A stretch of 64,000 nt of DNA, taken from NCBI RefSeq assembly GCF_937616625.2, contig NC_065572.1, positions 54,795,653 through 54,859,652 of the forward strand, read 5' to 3'. Origin of the DNA: Mercurialis annua. Lineage: Eukaryota; Streptophyta; Magnoliopsida; Malpighiales; Euphorbiaceae. Position 1 is the first letter of the stretch; each line of letters begins with the position of its first letter. The position numbers and the translations under genes were made by a program. Below the pieces are notes generated by a model. The model made no database searches and was not told the DNA's origin. It was given only the letters and a program-made list of their open reading frames with translations. This document shows positions 1-12,800 of the stretch, in pieces.

Positions 1-1689
1 TTCAGAAATTGGACTAATTGCAATGTCTTAGAAGTTTATGGGCCAATTTGCAAGTTTTACGGACTGGAATTGACCATGACCAAACCCATAGAACTTTAGT
101 AGCGTTTTTGGCACTTTTAGACACCAAAATAGACTTGTAGCGTCTTTTTACTTAACTAGAAAGTCAAAATCCGAAAATTATAATTAAAATCCTAATTAAT
201 TAATTAAAACCTAATCCTAAATACATCTAGACTTATCACTGAACATTTTTTCAACCCCTAACCAAACTCTAACTAGGATGAACCTGTAAATATACGTAAG
301 CTAACCCTAGATCTAATTAGACTCCATAAATACGGCCTTAAACCAGCATGGCTAAAGGTGGCATACAAACCCAAGAAAAATAGACAGAAAATTCGACCAC
401 CATCCTAGAATAGCAAATCTAAATTTCTCACTACACACACACACAAATATTCGATTCAATCTAGTCCTAAAAACACTGATATGTGTTAGTTCTTCAAGAA
501 CGCAACATCCGCACGAATTCGAAGCTGGATTCCGCATCCACTTCGCTAGCACACGAGCCAAGTACTCAAACCGGTAATTCTGAGGACCCTCAGTATTGTT
601 CTTTTGATTTTGCCATGAATACATGTATAATTGCCATAATTGCTGTGATTGTGTGCTTAGGATGCATGCTTAGCCTATAATTGCTTGTTTTCCATCAAAA
701 TTGCTATGTTAATTAATTCGATGTTTTCATTAAATTGCCATGAAATTCGATGATAGACATGTTAAATTGCTGTAATTAATCATGTTTAAGCTCAAATATA
801 TAAATCCAGTTAATCTAAAACTCTTAGAATCCATGTTTCTAGGAGATTTTAGCTCTTTTTGCTATCAAAACTCAATTTTTGTACTTGATACCCATAATAT
901 TTTTTTGTTTAAATGAGCTTTAAACACTCTGATTATGCCATATTTGGATTCCTTGTTTGATTTTATGCAGTTTTGACTACTTTCGGATGACAAACAGACT
1001 TAAAACGAGTGAGAACGAAGCAAAACAAAATCCTGGAAACTAATGTCAAAAAGCCTCGGTGGCGCTGCCACCCTATCCTGCTGGTGTTGGCAGTTCAGCC
1101 TTCCAGATTCGCTCCCAGATCTTCCAGACTTCGATCCAGACTTCCAGACGTGTTTCCGGGCTCATCCGGACTCTAAATCAGGCTCGATTTGAATCCATAC
1201 GTAGATAATTTAGTGTAGAATAATATTTCGTACTGTAACGGGCCAAACCCGATGTAAAACAGACTCAAAAGTTCAGATATGTAACATAGTGTATAAACCG
1301 GGCCCACGAGCCCGAGGCCCAGCAAACCAGCAACTTCCAGAGCCGATTCCGGGCTAACCCGAACTTGGAATCGACCTCGGATCAAACCAGTAGAATCAGA
1401 TCGACGAGACATACAACTCTCGTGATTTGATTGAGAGTCCATTCTGACCAGACCTATGGTCAAAACCCGCGCGAGTGTCAGACACTCAAAGTCAACGAGG
1501 TTGAAACGTATCTCTAACCTTGTATGTATATCCGACTGTCCCTAAGCATGCCTGTAATATTTACCGATTTCCAAATGCATTCAAAATCCAATAATAAACC
1601 GGTTAGATGACTAATCACCTAAAATTGGCCCATTATAACCCTAAAATTAATAAATGATATACTAAACTTTTAAAGTCTAAAATTCCCAA
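1..1689. other. Unassigned non-coding sequence
   Basis: I find no convincing gene here. The short open frames have no recognisable domain and no start context. Around 1080-1160 there are several imperfect copies of the short motif CTTCCAGA. The composition resembles old retrotransposon sequence, but no LTR ends, primer site or polypurine tract were found. Confidence 0.4.
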
Positions 1690-1699
1690 AATCCTAATC

Positions 1700-2510
1700 T
1701 GATGTCCCGTCGCCTCCAAGACTCCAACTCTCACAGTCACTCTCTTCTTTGATTTTTTCTGTCCTAGCCACATCGTCTTGACATTGTATTTGTTGCTTCA
1801 ACGCCGGCTATCTCTTCTCATCATTTGTGTTGGTTTGTCTCTGCTGCGTCAACGTTACAGCTCCTTCGTTTGTCATTGTTTCTGATCCGACGACCGCCTC
1901 CGTTGCTCCAAGCTTCCAACTCCGCCTCTACTGCTTCAACGTCATGCTTATACTCCTATTCTTCATTGACGACCACTCTATTTCCTGAATGCCGAAGGTA
2001 AGTAGTTTAATGCAAATTAGTACTGATTTTTTTATTACTAAATCAAATCAATAGAAACTAATTAGAAGTAAAATTAACATAGTCTAGAAATTGCAAGTGC
2101 AAATTAGAAGTATACATGTTTAGAAAGTGCAAGTGCAAATTAACATTGTCCAAAAATTAAATAAAAGTGTAGCTGAAAATGAGTGCAAATTAACATAATC
2201 AACATAGTTAAAATCTGGGTTTCTTTTGAATTTTGAGAATTAATTATCTTATTTTATGTTTAGGCTTAACCTATATGTTAAACTGATGCTATGAAAATGC
2301 TTGTAAGTTGATTGCTTAATCTCCAAAAGTAATAAGTCTGAGTTTATAGTTTTTAAAATCTTTGAAAGTTTTTGGATATTGAAATTTGTTTGAATAAGGT
2401 CTGAAAATCAAAGAGTTATAGTTCTGTATTGGTGCTATAATCTGTTTTTTTTTTACTGTTTTTTGTGTATTATGAAGTATAATGTTTGTTTGTTATTTCA
2501 TTTGTAACAG
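1700..2510 (+). other. Probable 5' leader exon and intron of the hAT gene
   Basis: A CT-rich stretch (about 1700-1997) ends at a good splice donor, GAAG/GTAAGT, with the GT at 1998-1999. An AT-rich intron follows and ends at TTTGTAACAG (2501-2510), just before the transposase open frame. Inside the intron, 2040-2200 carries imperfect repeats of AAATTAGAAGT and GTGCAAATTAACAT. A leader intron is plausible for this kind of gene, but the transcription start cannot be seen. Confidence 0.4.
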
Positions 2511-3158
2511 AATATCGAACGTAAATGAGGCTGCCATTCAAATGCAGTTGACTCAAGACTCACAAACAAGCCCAATTTTGGATAATATTGCCGAAATTGA
2601 AGTTGCTGAAAATCTTGATAAACAAGGAAATGCATCTATTAAACCAGAAGATAATGAAGCAGATAATGTTTTTTGCTCAAAGAAAAGAAAAAAGACATCT
2701 AAGGCATGGTCGGAGTTTAAGGAAGTAACCCTTAAAGACGGCACGTCAAAGACAGAATGTGTTCATTGCAAGTATCGACTTGCAATAACCAAGGGTGGTC
2801 CTACGACACAATTTCTTAGACACTTAAAAAGTTGTGTTAGGAGGAAACTCAACTTAAAAGGGCAGCAAGAACTTACAGTAAATGATATTATTACGGGAAA
2901 AGATGCTGTAAATTCGGTGCAAAATTTCAAGTATGATCATGTTAAAGTTAGAGAGATCATAGCCCATATGATTATGGTTCATGAGCTGCCATTTCTGTTT
3001 GTGGAATATGACCTTTTTAATTTATTGATGAAGACTACCACTCCACATTATCAGAGTACTAGTTGGGCAAAAGTTCAAGAAGTTTGCTCTTTTCTTGAAG
3101 AGTTCAATGAAGTCACCAATATATTTTCAGGTATTAAATTTGAATTGATTTTTGGTTA

Positions 3159-3470
3159 ATGTGGCTGTTTTCTAGTTATGTTTTGGATGCTTTTATGGTT
3201 GGTTTAGGCTATTTATATGGCTGTTTTGTCTATTTTTTTAGGCTTCTCTCTAATTGTTTTTGTTTGATTTTTTTTTGGCTATTTTGGCTGTTTTGGGGGG
3301 CTGTTAATGTGGCTGTCTTTTGGTTATTTTTTGGATGCTTTAATGGTTGTATTAGGCTATTTTATATGGCTGTTTTGTCTGTATTTTTAGGGCTGTTAAT
3401 GTGGTTATTTTTTAGTCATTTTTGTATGCTTTTGTAGTATGTTTAGGCCCTTCATGGGGTTATTAATGTG
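3159..3470 (+). repeat. T-rich imperfect tandem repeat inside hAT intron 1
   Basis: About two and a half imperfect units share GTGGCTGTTTT, a variant of TTTTGGATGCTTTTATGG, and TATATGGCTGTTTTGTCT. They lie wholly within the intron between the donor at 3131 and the acceptor at 3523-3524. The open frames here are low-complexity and not genes. Confidence 0.6.
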
Positions 3471-3578
3471 GAATATTTTTCACAGTTCAGGCTATTATTT
3501 ATGAACATTATATTCTTATTGTAGGTTTTCAATATCCAACATCAAATGTTTTTCTTTATGAACTTTATAATATCAAAA

Positions 3579-6500
3579 TGTAATAACCTAGAATTTCGGA
3601 ATTTAGAAAAGAAGCGATGAGTCTTATTTTGAATTGTCAAAATGAAAAAAATAAAAAAAAATTAATTAAACGGAATAGTTGGATAAAGAGTACACGAGTA
3701 GGTCGATATTGGAATTTTAATAAGAAATTTTTTAACAATAATATTCCATAAGAAAGATGGAATTGGGTTAAAGAGATAAAGTTGAGAAAGTGGCTAAAAG
3801 TCCACTTTAGCTGAAAATTTGAAAATGAATTTTTAATTCACAGAAAATAGAAATTAAATAGGATATAGACGGGAATTGATATTTATAAAAATAATATTGA
3901 TAAAATGGTTATCGATAATTATTAAAGTGGAATTTGGATACAAAAGAGAGAAAAAGTGCAAGTTAGCTCAAAATTGGAATTTGAGCTTTTTTGGCCAAAA
4001 TTGCTAAAATAAGATATCGGAAAGTGATATTATAAGATATGAGACTAATATTATTTATTTGGAAATAAATAATATGGAATTTGTCAGACTTAAAAGATTT
4101 AGCGTTCGACGGACTAAATTGGACAAAAAGAAAAGTTAGGAGTTAAGGTATAAGGAGGTGGCAAACTAAAGGACCAAAAAAGGACTTATGCCATAAATAT
4201 AAAAACAAGAGAAATGAAATTTAAAATCAGCAAACATCATTTCTCTTGCTGAAATAAGAATAAATCCCGTAGCTCCTTCTTCACAAAATCACAAAATCTT
4301 CAATTGGCCATATCGTTTTCGTTTCTTAACGGAATTGAGTGATTCTCGCGGCCACAGAATGAGGAAAGGATCCTCTACTGGATTGTGGCATCAATTTAAG
4401 GTAAGGACAATTTTTTATGGTTAGGGTTTCAGGAATATCAGTTCGTGGTTTTGATTAAAATTGGAGTTTTATGGTGTTTGATGTTCATAGGTTGTTGTGA
4501 GCTTGTTTATTGGATTTTGATGATGGATTTTGGAGCCTAGATCTTCGGCATAAGATAATCAACCAAGGTGAGTCATGATTCTGAAATTTGAGTTAGCTTT
4601 GATTGATAATTTGAATAAGAAATTGGCTTAAGGTTCGACAATTGTATAGCCTTGGTGATGTTGGATTGTTTGATGATTTTAGTTATAGAATTGTGTTGAT
4701 AATGAATGAAATTGTGAGATGGAATTGAGCTAAGGGTTTTGGCCATAAGGTTAATAAGATGATATGTGATCTAAATAATGGTTATAAGTATTGGTTTAAG
4801 TAGTTAAGAGCTGAAAATAGGTTGTGATTGATTGATAAACTTTGAATTGGAAAGAGTAGAATGGTTCGGCCCTTATGTCAAATTCATGCTTGGATATTTT
4901 TAACAATGTCTAAGGCATGAATTGTGAGTGTTAATCATTAGGTATCATGGCTGAATTGGTTAGAATAGAGAGGCATAATCTTGATAGGATTATAGCCTCG
5001 ACGCGATCTAATTTGACAATTTTACTATAAATTGTCAAACGATTGTAAGTAAGGTATAAATCATTCTAAATAATGAATATAAAGTATAAAAGTAGTAAGG
5101 AGACTAAAGAGAAGTTAAAGAAGTCAACCTAAGTTAACTACTTAGGATTGTATATGCGGCATACGTTTATTGAATTAAACGTATTTGATTGTATATGTGA
5201 CAGACGTGTCGACAAACTTTACGATTGAAGACATCGACTAAGTGGAATGCGGTGGACGTATAAATATTGAATGAATGGAATAGCAAGTTGTGAGTATATT
5301 TTACTTACTCGCATTATCGTATTAAAAATTGTGTTATATACTATATGAATAGTACCTGAACGCATCGCAAATGTGTATTGTTTGGATTGTTGGATTGGGT
5401 TGCATTTGTTCGAATGATATTGATTTGGATTGGATGGTTTTGGATTGAATTGTTTGGATTGTTTGTATACGGATTAGATTGGTTGTTTTGTATATGGGTT
5501 GATTTGTATTGTTTGGCTTGGATTGTTTGTATTGGCTTGAATTGATTGGATTGGTTTGTGTCGTTTGAATGCGACTTAATTGTTTTGGAATGGTTTGTCT
5601 TGCATTGTATTGTTTATATTGCTTTATGCTTATATTTGAATATTTGTTGAGAATTAATAATAGTCGTTGGTTGCCTAAAATGGCGATTTGGGCCAACGAC
5701 GTGAGATTGAGTTACTGGTTGCCTAAAGGGCGATTTGGGCCAATAACATAATGTTGGTTGCCTATTTGGCGATTTGGGCCAACATTGTGATAATTTAGTT
5801 ATTGGTTGCCTAAATGGAGATTCGGGCCAATAACAATATGTTGGTTGCCTATATGGCGATTTGGGCCAACATATGAATTATGCGCATAATTGAATATCCT
5901 TCTGTAAGCTTGACATTGATTGGAAATGTGTGAATATGTTTGGTTTGACTTAAACATTGGACTACTATGTTTGTTATGGTTATTGCTTATGTTGAATGGA
6001 TCATCGCTTTAGCTATATTTTAGTTACTTGGAATGCTTATGAATGTATATATTTAGTATGGTGTGGAAGTTTTGTGAAGTTTTGTGGTGTGAGCTCGGTT
6101 GAATTATCTCGGGCATTTTGTATTTGTGTCTAGTTGATTGATTCCTAGACTTTGTGTCTGGTGATTAGCCCAAAATTTGTGATGGATAGAAAAGGAAATG
6201 CCTCCGTTAAGACTAGGCAAATACCTAGAGCGATATTAGTCTAAGACTAAGACTTGCTTGAACTGCCTATTTTGCCTATTTGAATTGATTCAAAGTACAT
6301 GTATACGAGATGACTGTGTTTGCATAAAACGTTTTTAAAATGCGATGCTATTTTGATAATAGGGTGAGTAACGTATAACCCACTCAGCTTAAAGCTGACC
6401 CCCCCCCCCCCCCCACAGTGTTTGTTTTCAGATACATAAACTCTGGACTTGGCTAGAAGTCCATTTTTTGATCAGAAGTCAATGTTGAAGTATACAGTTT

Positions 6501-6872
6501 GAATTTCCGTAGTTATTGCAGTAGTGTTTTGCCTGACCAGAGTTGTGGTGTAGTATTTTATTTTCATATGATGTCTTTGTAGTTATATATATTTTGTACA
6601 CGGAAGGTAAATACCCGTGATGATATGGTTTTGAACACTATTATGTGTCGGGCAAGTACGTACAAGATATGGAATCAGGAAGCCCAAGTATTTTGTATCA
6701 GTAAGTTGCTAGTGTATAAATATGTGTGTGTAAATGCTTCCGCTTATAAGGTCAATGTATGATTGATGTTTTACGAAAAATGTTTTAGTGAATTTTAGGC
6801 TTGCTACGGGTTTTGGAACAACCATTCCCATTCCCTAGCGCCGGTCTCGGCTCGTGATTTCGGGTCGTGACA
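3579..6872 (+). mobile_element. Solo LTR 1 (gypsy-type, 3.3 kb) in hAT exon 2
   Basis: It starts TGTAATAACC and ends GGGTCGTGACA. The 5-bp sequence CAAAA occurs directly before (3574-3578) and after (6873-6877), so this is a complete LTR with its target duplication and no internal region: the product of LTR-LTR recombination. Its last 70 bases (GCTTGCTACGGG, then CTAGCGCCGGT, then GTCGTGACA) match the ends of the other TGTAATACCCC-type LTRs in this window. It lacks the stem-loop seen in six of those, so it belongs to a different subfamily. It carries a C16 homopolymer at 6399-6414. It interrupts the transposase between two lysine codons. Confidence 0.93.
5665..5871 (+). repeat. Tandem array in solo LTR 1
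   Basis: Five consecutive copies of a roughly 40-base unit with core TTGGTTGCCTAAATGGCGAT followed by TTGGGCCAA. Each unit begins TTGG and ends CCAA, giving it weak dyad symmetry. Spacer words alternate between variants of AACGAC, AATAACA and AACAT. Confidence 0.8.
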
Positions 6873-7689
6873 CAAAAAGTTGTTGGATGATAAATACAAT
6901 ACTGAAAGGGGTTTCATGAAAGCAATGGTTAAGAAAATGAAGGATAAATTTGACAAATATTTGGGTGATTGCAATTTGCTAATTTCTATGGGTGCTGTAA
7001 TGGATCCTAGAAATAAGACGAAAATAATTGATTATTGCTTTCCTCTAGTTTATTCTCGAGAAGACTGTGTGAAACATGTTTCTACTATTAAAGAGTGTTT
7101 GAATAAACTTTATACTGAGTATCTTGAGGATTATAGGACAAATAGTATTGAAGTGGTGGAAACTAGGAAAGATTATGGTGGTAGTAGTTTCAAAGGCAAA
7201 ACTAGAGGGAGAATTGACTTTTATAATTACATAAGAAGTGTTGAGACAGTGAATGAGCAAATCAAGTCTGAATTGGATATTTATTTTGAAGAAGGTTGTC
7301 ATATTTATGAAGATGAATCAAATTTTGATGTGTTGGGATGGTGGAGGATGAATAGTTTAAAATATAAAGTGTTGTCAAAGATGGCATGTGACTTGTCGTC
7401 TATTCCAATAACAAGTGTTGCTTCAGAGTCGGCTTTTAGTGCCGGAGGACGAGTGATAGATCAGTATCGAGCTTCATTAGGAACCGATGCAGTTCAAGTT
7501 CTACTGTGTGGTGAAGATTGGTTACGCGCCTATTATGGGATCAAGAGAAAAACAAAGGTAATCATAAAACTTGTATGATATTTAAAATTATTGTTTAATT
7601 GTATCTAATTATTATTCGTATTTCTCTTTATCTTTTTGTAGGACAAAGAAGATATCAAAGAATATACGATCCCAATTAAAAGTATGTAG

Positions 7690-8164
7690 TGGCGAGCCCG
7701 TTCCGGTAAGCTCTCGTCTTTATAGATAGTTTTTAGTTTGCATCATGCACCAAATTTTGATGTATAACCAGAGATGCTTTGTCCATATTAAAGCCTTCTT
7801 ACTGTTTATATTATCATTTTATCTATCTTTTTAATTATATGAATGACAACAATATTATATTTTCCACATAAACTGATTTTCTTTTTATTATGTAGTAGCT
7901 CTGAATCAATGTCAACATCACATGAACAAGCTCAGGAGCTTATGACAGAGAGAAAAGGATCTGCTTCCCTCAGAGAATTAGTTGTTTTTTATTGATATTT
8001 TTGGATAATTGGTTGTTTAATTTTACTTTAGAACATATGTTGCTTATACTTTTTGTATTTTATGTTTGGATAATAGTTTGTTGGATTTATTGGTTGTATT
8101 TTAAAATTTAGTATATGTTAGGAAAAGAATCATTATCAGGTGTTATTTTTTAAATTTATTCAGG
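7690..8164 (+). other. 3' flank of the hAT gene
   Basis: There is no further coding frame of substance. A possible acceptor (TTATTATGTAG at about 7886-7896) precedes a short stretch that could be a non-coding 3' exon. The rest is AT-rich. Confidence 0.35.
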
Positions 8165-8475
8165 CTGTTAGCTAGCCCATTCGTTCGACGGCTAAACGAG
8201 CCGAGCTCGTGTTTGTTCGTTTAGCTATTAAATGAACGAGCTCGCGAACAAGCTCGTTTGTTTCTTATCGAGCTTGTTCGCGAGCTTGTTCGTTTAGCAG
8301 CTAAACGAACGAACACGAGTTGAACACGAGCTGAACATGAACACTCTAAAATCTAAACAAACCGAACATGAAAACCCTCTTTAAAGCTCGAACGAACATG
8401 AACCGAACATGAACACCTTGTTTGCTAAATAAGCCGAACATGAACACCCCAAAGCTCGGCTCATTTACACCCCTA
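8165..8475 (+). repeat. hAT 3' subterminal repeats and terminal inverted repeat
   Basis: Many direct and inverted copies of GAACGAGCT, AGCTCGTTCG and GAACATGAAC lead to the terminal sequence CGGCTCATTTACACCCCTA, the reverse complement of a common plant hAT end (TAGGGGTGTAAATGAGCC). This marks the right end of the hAT element. The next 8 bases, GGTATATC, would be its target duplication, but I found neither that 8-mer nor the matching left end upstream in the window. Confidence 0.75.
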
Positions 8476-9239
8476 GGTATATCTGTCTGTGGGAGCCTTA
8501 AACTGATTACTACCAAAACCCAAATGACTTAGCCGACATGCATTCCAGTTTAGACACTACCCTCTAGGAAAATACCCAACATAATATTTGTATTTGAGGC
8601 ATGTTGTCAATGTAATGATTCTAAATCCAATATTTCAAAAACTACTATTTCAATCTTAGTCTTAGGTCCGACCTAACAAAATTTTCCAGTTTCAAAAACC
8701 AGATTTTCAAAACTTCCTATTGGGCCAGACCTAAAAGAAACAAATCTGATCAAGTGAAACTTCTTTGCTTGATCAAGCCTCCAATAACGAGCCTAGTGGA
8801 AACTCCTTTCACTGGATACATCCGCAAGGCTAAATCAAATTCCAGATTTTAAAACGGACTTCCATGTCCACCCTACATGTTTTAAACTCCTTCGAGAAAG
8901 GGATAAAGAGTCATTACATCGACAAATGTTGTCGATCTGCTTTAGAACTGCTAGAAGAGAGCTTTTGCAGAAACGCCGACTCTTGTAATGCAATGCGAGG
9001 GTCCAGACCAAAATACCTAAGAATAAACCTCGCCCGGAACACGTGTGTGGGAGAAATAAGGTTGGAATGAACAACGTGTCTATGTGATATCAAACTGTTC
9101 TATATGCCAAACTTGCTACGTGCTATGTGTTCAAAACTAACCCTGCATCTCATGCATTAGCACATCATGCATCCAACATCATATAAATCATGCACTAACC
9201 TCTTGTTTTGCACCCATACCAACTGACTACTCTATCCAA
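8476..9239. other. Unassigned non-coding sequence
   Basis: No gene or element end is recognised. The two overlapping short frames on opposite strands (8835-9074) have no domain and look like chance. Confidence 0.35.
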
Positions 9240-9740
9240 TACCCAGCCAACATCCAGAACGGCGACCCAGACAGCCAACAGACCAGAAAACGGTCCTACC
9301 ACGACTCTGACATCGACAACCCAGACATCCGACGGACCGGAAAATTGGTTGTACTAAGACTCCGACATTGGCAACCCAGACGTCAGACGGACCAGAAAAA
9401 CAGCTCTACTATGACTCTAGAATCAGCAACCCGAATAGCCGACAGAGTAAACGGAGGTTTCCACCAGGCCGTCCACGATCCCAGGATACAGTTAGAACAG
9501 GCTTCCGGCCTCTTAGAGAATCAGAACAGGCTTTCGGCCTCCCATAGAGTCAGAACGGGCTTCCGGCGTCCTACAGAGTCAGAACGGGCTTCCGGCCTCC
9601 AAAAGAATCAGAATGGGCTTCCAGCCTCCTACAATTAGAACGGGCTTCCGGCCTCGTAAAGAATCTAAACGGGCTTCCGGCCTCCTACAGAGTTAGAACA
9701 GGCTTCCGACCTCCTACATAATTAGAATGGGTCTTCCACG
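9240..9740 (+). repeat. Two adjacent minisatellites
   Basis: The first (about 9250-9440) has three roughly 60-base units containing CAACCCAGAC, then GACGGACCAGAAAA, then ACTCTGACAT. The second (about 9490-9740) has eight or more units of 27-30 bases with core GAACGGGCTTCCGGCCTCC. The repeats leave a frame open (9345-9638), but it has no protein character. Confidence 0.75.
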
Positions 9741-9815
9741 ACTCTAGAGTTAGTAACCAAAGCAAGGGTTTCAACCAAACAAACAACGAAGGTCTCAATT
9801 CTCTAGAGCAATCGA

Positions 9816-12800
9816 ATGAATTCGGCTAGCTCGATGATTTTAATAATTTGAGATACTTGGGTATCCGTTTTAAAGCAACTGATTATAAGAAGAGATTTTT
9901 ACAGATAGTGATTTTGTTTAACCGTAGGGCTCAACTAAAAGTTTGGAAATTTTATAATTGACTTTAAATTTCAAAATGAATTTTAAAGCGTATTCTTTAA
10001 ATATGATATTATTGCAAGTTGATTTTAATACAAAGGTTCAAGCTTGTTATAGCATGTCCTGATTCCGTCTATAAAATATGTTAGGGTTAATTTTATTTAA
10101 TGGCATGCTTACGTGATTTATAGTTGTAAAAATCATAATAATTTTTGGTGTAATTGCGTTGAATATCTCGCAAGTTTGGTTGGACTAAGTTGATTGTATT
10201 TGTTTCTCTTCGTGTGAAGTAGCACGTGAGATGATTTATTCACGTGGTCAAGGTTGACTTACCTTGATGTATGATTCGTGGATCGAAATCTTTGGGTTTC
10301 GATATCGAGAAAGATGAGGGAAATATTCCCTTGATTTGGCTGATGATTTCTGATTATCCTAAAACAGATATTGGAAACTCTGAACCGAAAAGATAGACCG
10401 GTGTATTAATACACTGGTTTTTGCATCAAGTCTGAAGATGCAATGCAGGAGCTAGTGGTAAAAAAAATTAGAAACGTATTTTGATGTGCTATTTTCTTTG
10501 GTTATGCTCAGTCTGGATTGAAGTTAGTTAGATACTTTTTATAGTAGAGTTCTAATGAAGTTATTAGGAGGAGTTGTTGTGTAGCATCGAATATTGCTAG
10601 GTTGTAAGGAATTTGAGAAATATTTTTAGGTTATCGAGTGCATATCTCACAGAGTGTAAAGTCTAGCAAATATTTTATTGAGAAGTTGATTTCAAATGTT
10701 GATTTGTTAAAATATTTGAAATATTTTCAACACGTAATTGTTCCCAGACATATCATGAACATGCATTTTGAATGTCACGAATAGGATTGCATTGAGCACC
10801 GAGTATGTTCACTAAATAAAAGATAAATTAACAATTGATACATGCATAATAGTACATGCATCACGTGCATAGAAATGATTAGGATTTGATGCAACTCTTT
10901 GGGGATGAGAGGTGTCATCACCCTGGCGCACAATTATGTAAAATGGATTTTATCGATAAAGTGTTTTGAGAAAGATGTTTTGAAACGAACTCGCGAGTCA
11001 CATTGTGATATATTTATTTATAAAGTTGTTGGATTTCAAATGATTTTGAAACTGTTACCGAAAGGTAGCTAGACAAATACTCTGTGATGATGGTGATGGT
11101 TATTGGATGTTTACGTTGTGGGTGATTGGTCTGTAGAATCAAAATCTTGTGGTTATGAGTAAGAATGATTTTCAGGTTGCGCTCGAGATATAGTTGTGCC
11201 ATGTGCGGTTTATGGTTAGATTCAGATTAGGGAGTGTTCATGATAATTTTCGATTTGTGATTTAAGGATTTGTGGATTAAGGATGTTGGTTATTCTCATG
11301 CATGTGTATACACTATGTTGTTAAAAGAAACTTTATCTTTCGAGATTTGAAATTGTCCAAAGTATTTTGGGGTACTGATATAAAGGTATTGTTTATAAAC
11401 AAGAGATTTACATTGATGATTTTACTTTTCTGAGGAAAGGGAGAAATTTTATCAAAATTGATTCAAAAGGGATAATAAATTTTTCGCTTGAGCGATTTCT
11501 TCAAATTGTGTTTTTGTTTGAGAGGATTTAGAAGCGACTTAAAATTTTGGGATGTTTGAAACATCAATGTGTATCTTGAATACGGACGATTTTGCCACAG
11601 TTGGCTTTTAAAGTATAAACTATTTAAAAAGTGTTTTAACAAGTTTGATTTTAAGAAAACATAAATTTTAACAGTTGAGCTGTTTTATAAATTTGCAAAT
11701 GTATTAAAAGGAAAAAAAAATCAGATTCAAATGTGGAGATTTTGAAAATTTTCAAGGGTTTGCAAAACTAATGGTTTTTCAACGATAAAGGTATTTCGAT
11801 TTTGAATGAAAAAGGAGGTGTAAGACGTAGAGTATTTTAAACAGGGTGGAAACTTTTTTTTATACAAAATATTTTGTATTAAAAGATTTTATACCCCCAG
11901 GGTTGGTTTTGAGCATAACTAACAATCCGGTCGTAGTAAACTATTCGTAGTGATCTCTCGTTGTATACGAGGTTATAGTCAATTGATTGAATAATTTTGA
12001 AAATTTGAGTTTGATTTGGATTTATGAGATAGTTGATTTGAGAATCAGGAATCACGGTTAATAGGTTTCGACAACCATGATTGGTTGATCAATTTTGTTA
12101 ATAGATGGTATTATGATAATGTTTGTATATCGTTTTGATCATTGTGAGAGACAATTTTTTTTTTAAAAGTTGTGAGATGCAGTCAAGATTCAGTTTAGTT
12201 GGGGCATAATGTTTCTAAATGATTGGAGGAATCATTGTAATGGAGATTGTTTATAACCAATCTGGAGATTCAATTATTATGAGTTAAGTTCACGTTTTCT
12301 GGGAAAAACGGTATGTGTCTTGGTGTTTTATGATTCACAAGTTAATGGTATTATCAAGTTGGTATTAATCGTTAGGATTGGATGATTATTATAGTGTTTG
12401 TTGTGGAACCGAAGTATTATCTGAAGTTTATTGGGTTTTGTTATTGATTATTTTGTTATCGATATATTATAAGTGGAAGTAATTAAGTATTGTAGAACGC
12501 AAGAATTTATCAGCTTGTGTTTTTCAGTATTCCTATTTTGATGATAGGATTTGGAGTTGTAAGAACTGTAGTCGAGCTTTGTGCTTGATCTTGTATTTTA
12601 TATTGAGGATTTTTTAATAGATGAGTTTCGAGATGGTTTTGGAAGCCACTCCGGTATAGAGTAATTGTGACTCCCAGTTGAATAATTGTTGTTATTTCTC
12701 GTTGCGTTGAACGAGTATTAGTTGGAGCACCAAATTGTTAGATGCAGAATTTGGTGCATATGTGTCTTGTGATCGCTTATATTGCGAATCAGTGTCAATT

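Larger units (their letters stand above)
2542..7689 (+). pseudogene. hAT-family (BED zinc finger) transposase, core deleted and split by a solo LTR
   Basis: This is a RICESLEEPER/DAYSLEEPER-like hAT transposase. Exon 1 (2542-3130) encodes a BED finger: W56 and F59, then C73/C76 and H94/C98. The protein then jumps at about residue 160 from the N-terminal helical part directly to the late segment STSWAKVQEVCSFLEEF. The RNase-H-like core with its catalytic acidic residues is therefore missing, although the frame stays open. Intron 1 is 3131-3524. Exon 2 runs 3525-3578 and resumes after the solo LTR at 6878-7557. It ends with the hAT dimerisation domain (motif PITSVASESAFSAGGRVI). Intron 2 is 7558-7641 and exon 3 is 7642-7689, stopping at TAG. 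The coding part adds to about 455 aa against roughly 650-700 for the family. Without the LTR and one target-site copy the frame is continuous. It is catalytically dead; whether it was domesticated before the LTR hit cannot be told. Confidence 0.85.

Noticed and set aside
1..2480. Left terminal repeat of the hAT element
   Set aside because: I looked for the inverse of CGGCTCATTTACACCCCTA and for the 8-base flank GGTATATC but saw neither; the left end is lost or outside the window.
5334..5696. Minus-strand 120-aa frame
   Set aside because: Low-complexity Q/N/T-rich reading of a GGATTGTTTGTATTG-type repeat in solo LTR 1.
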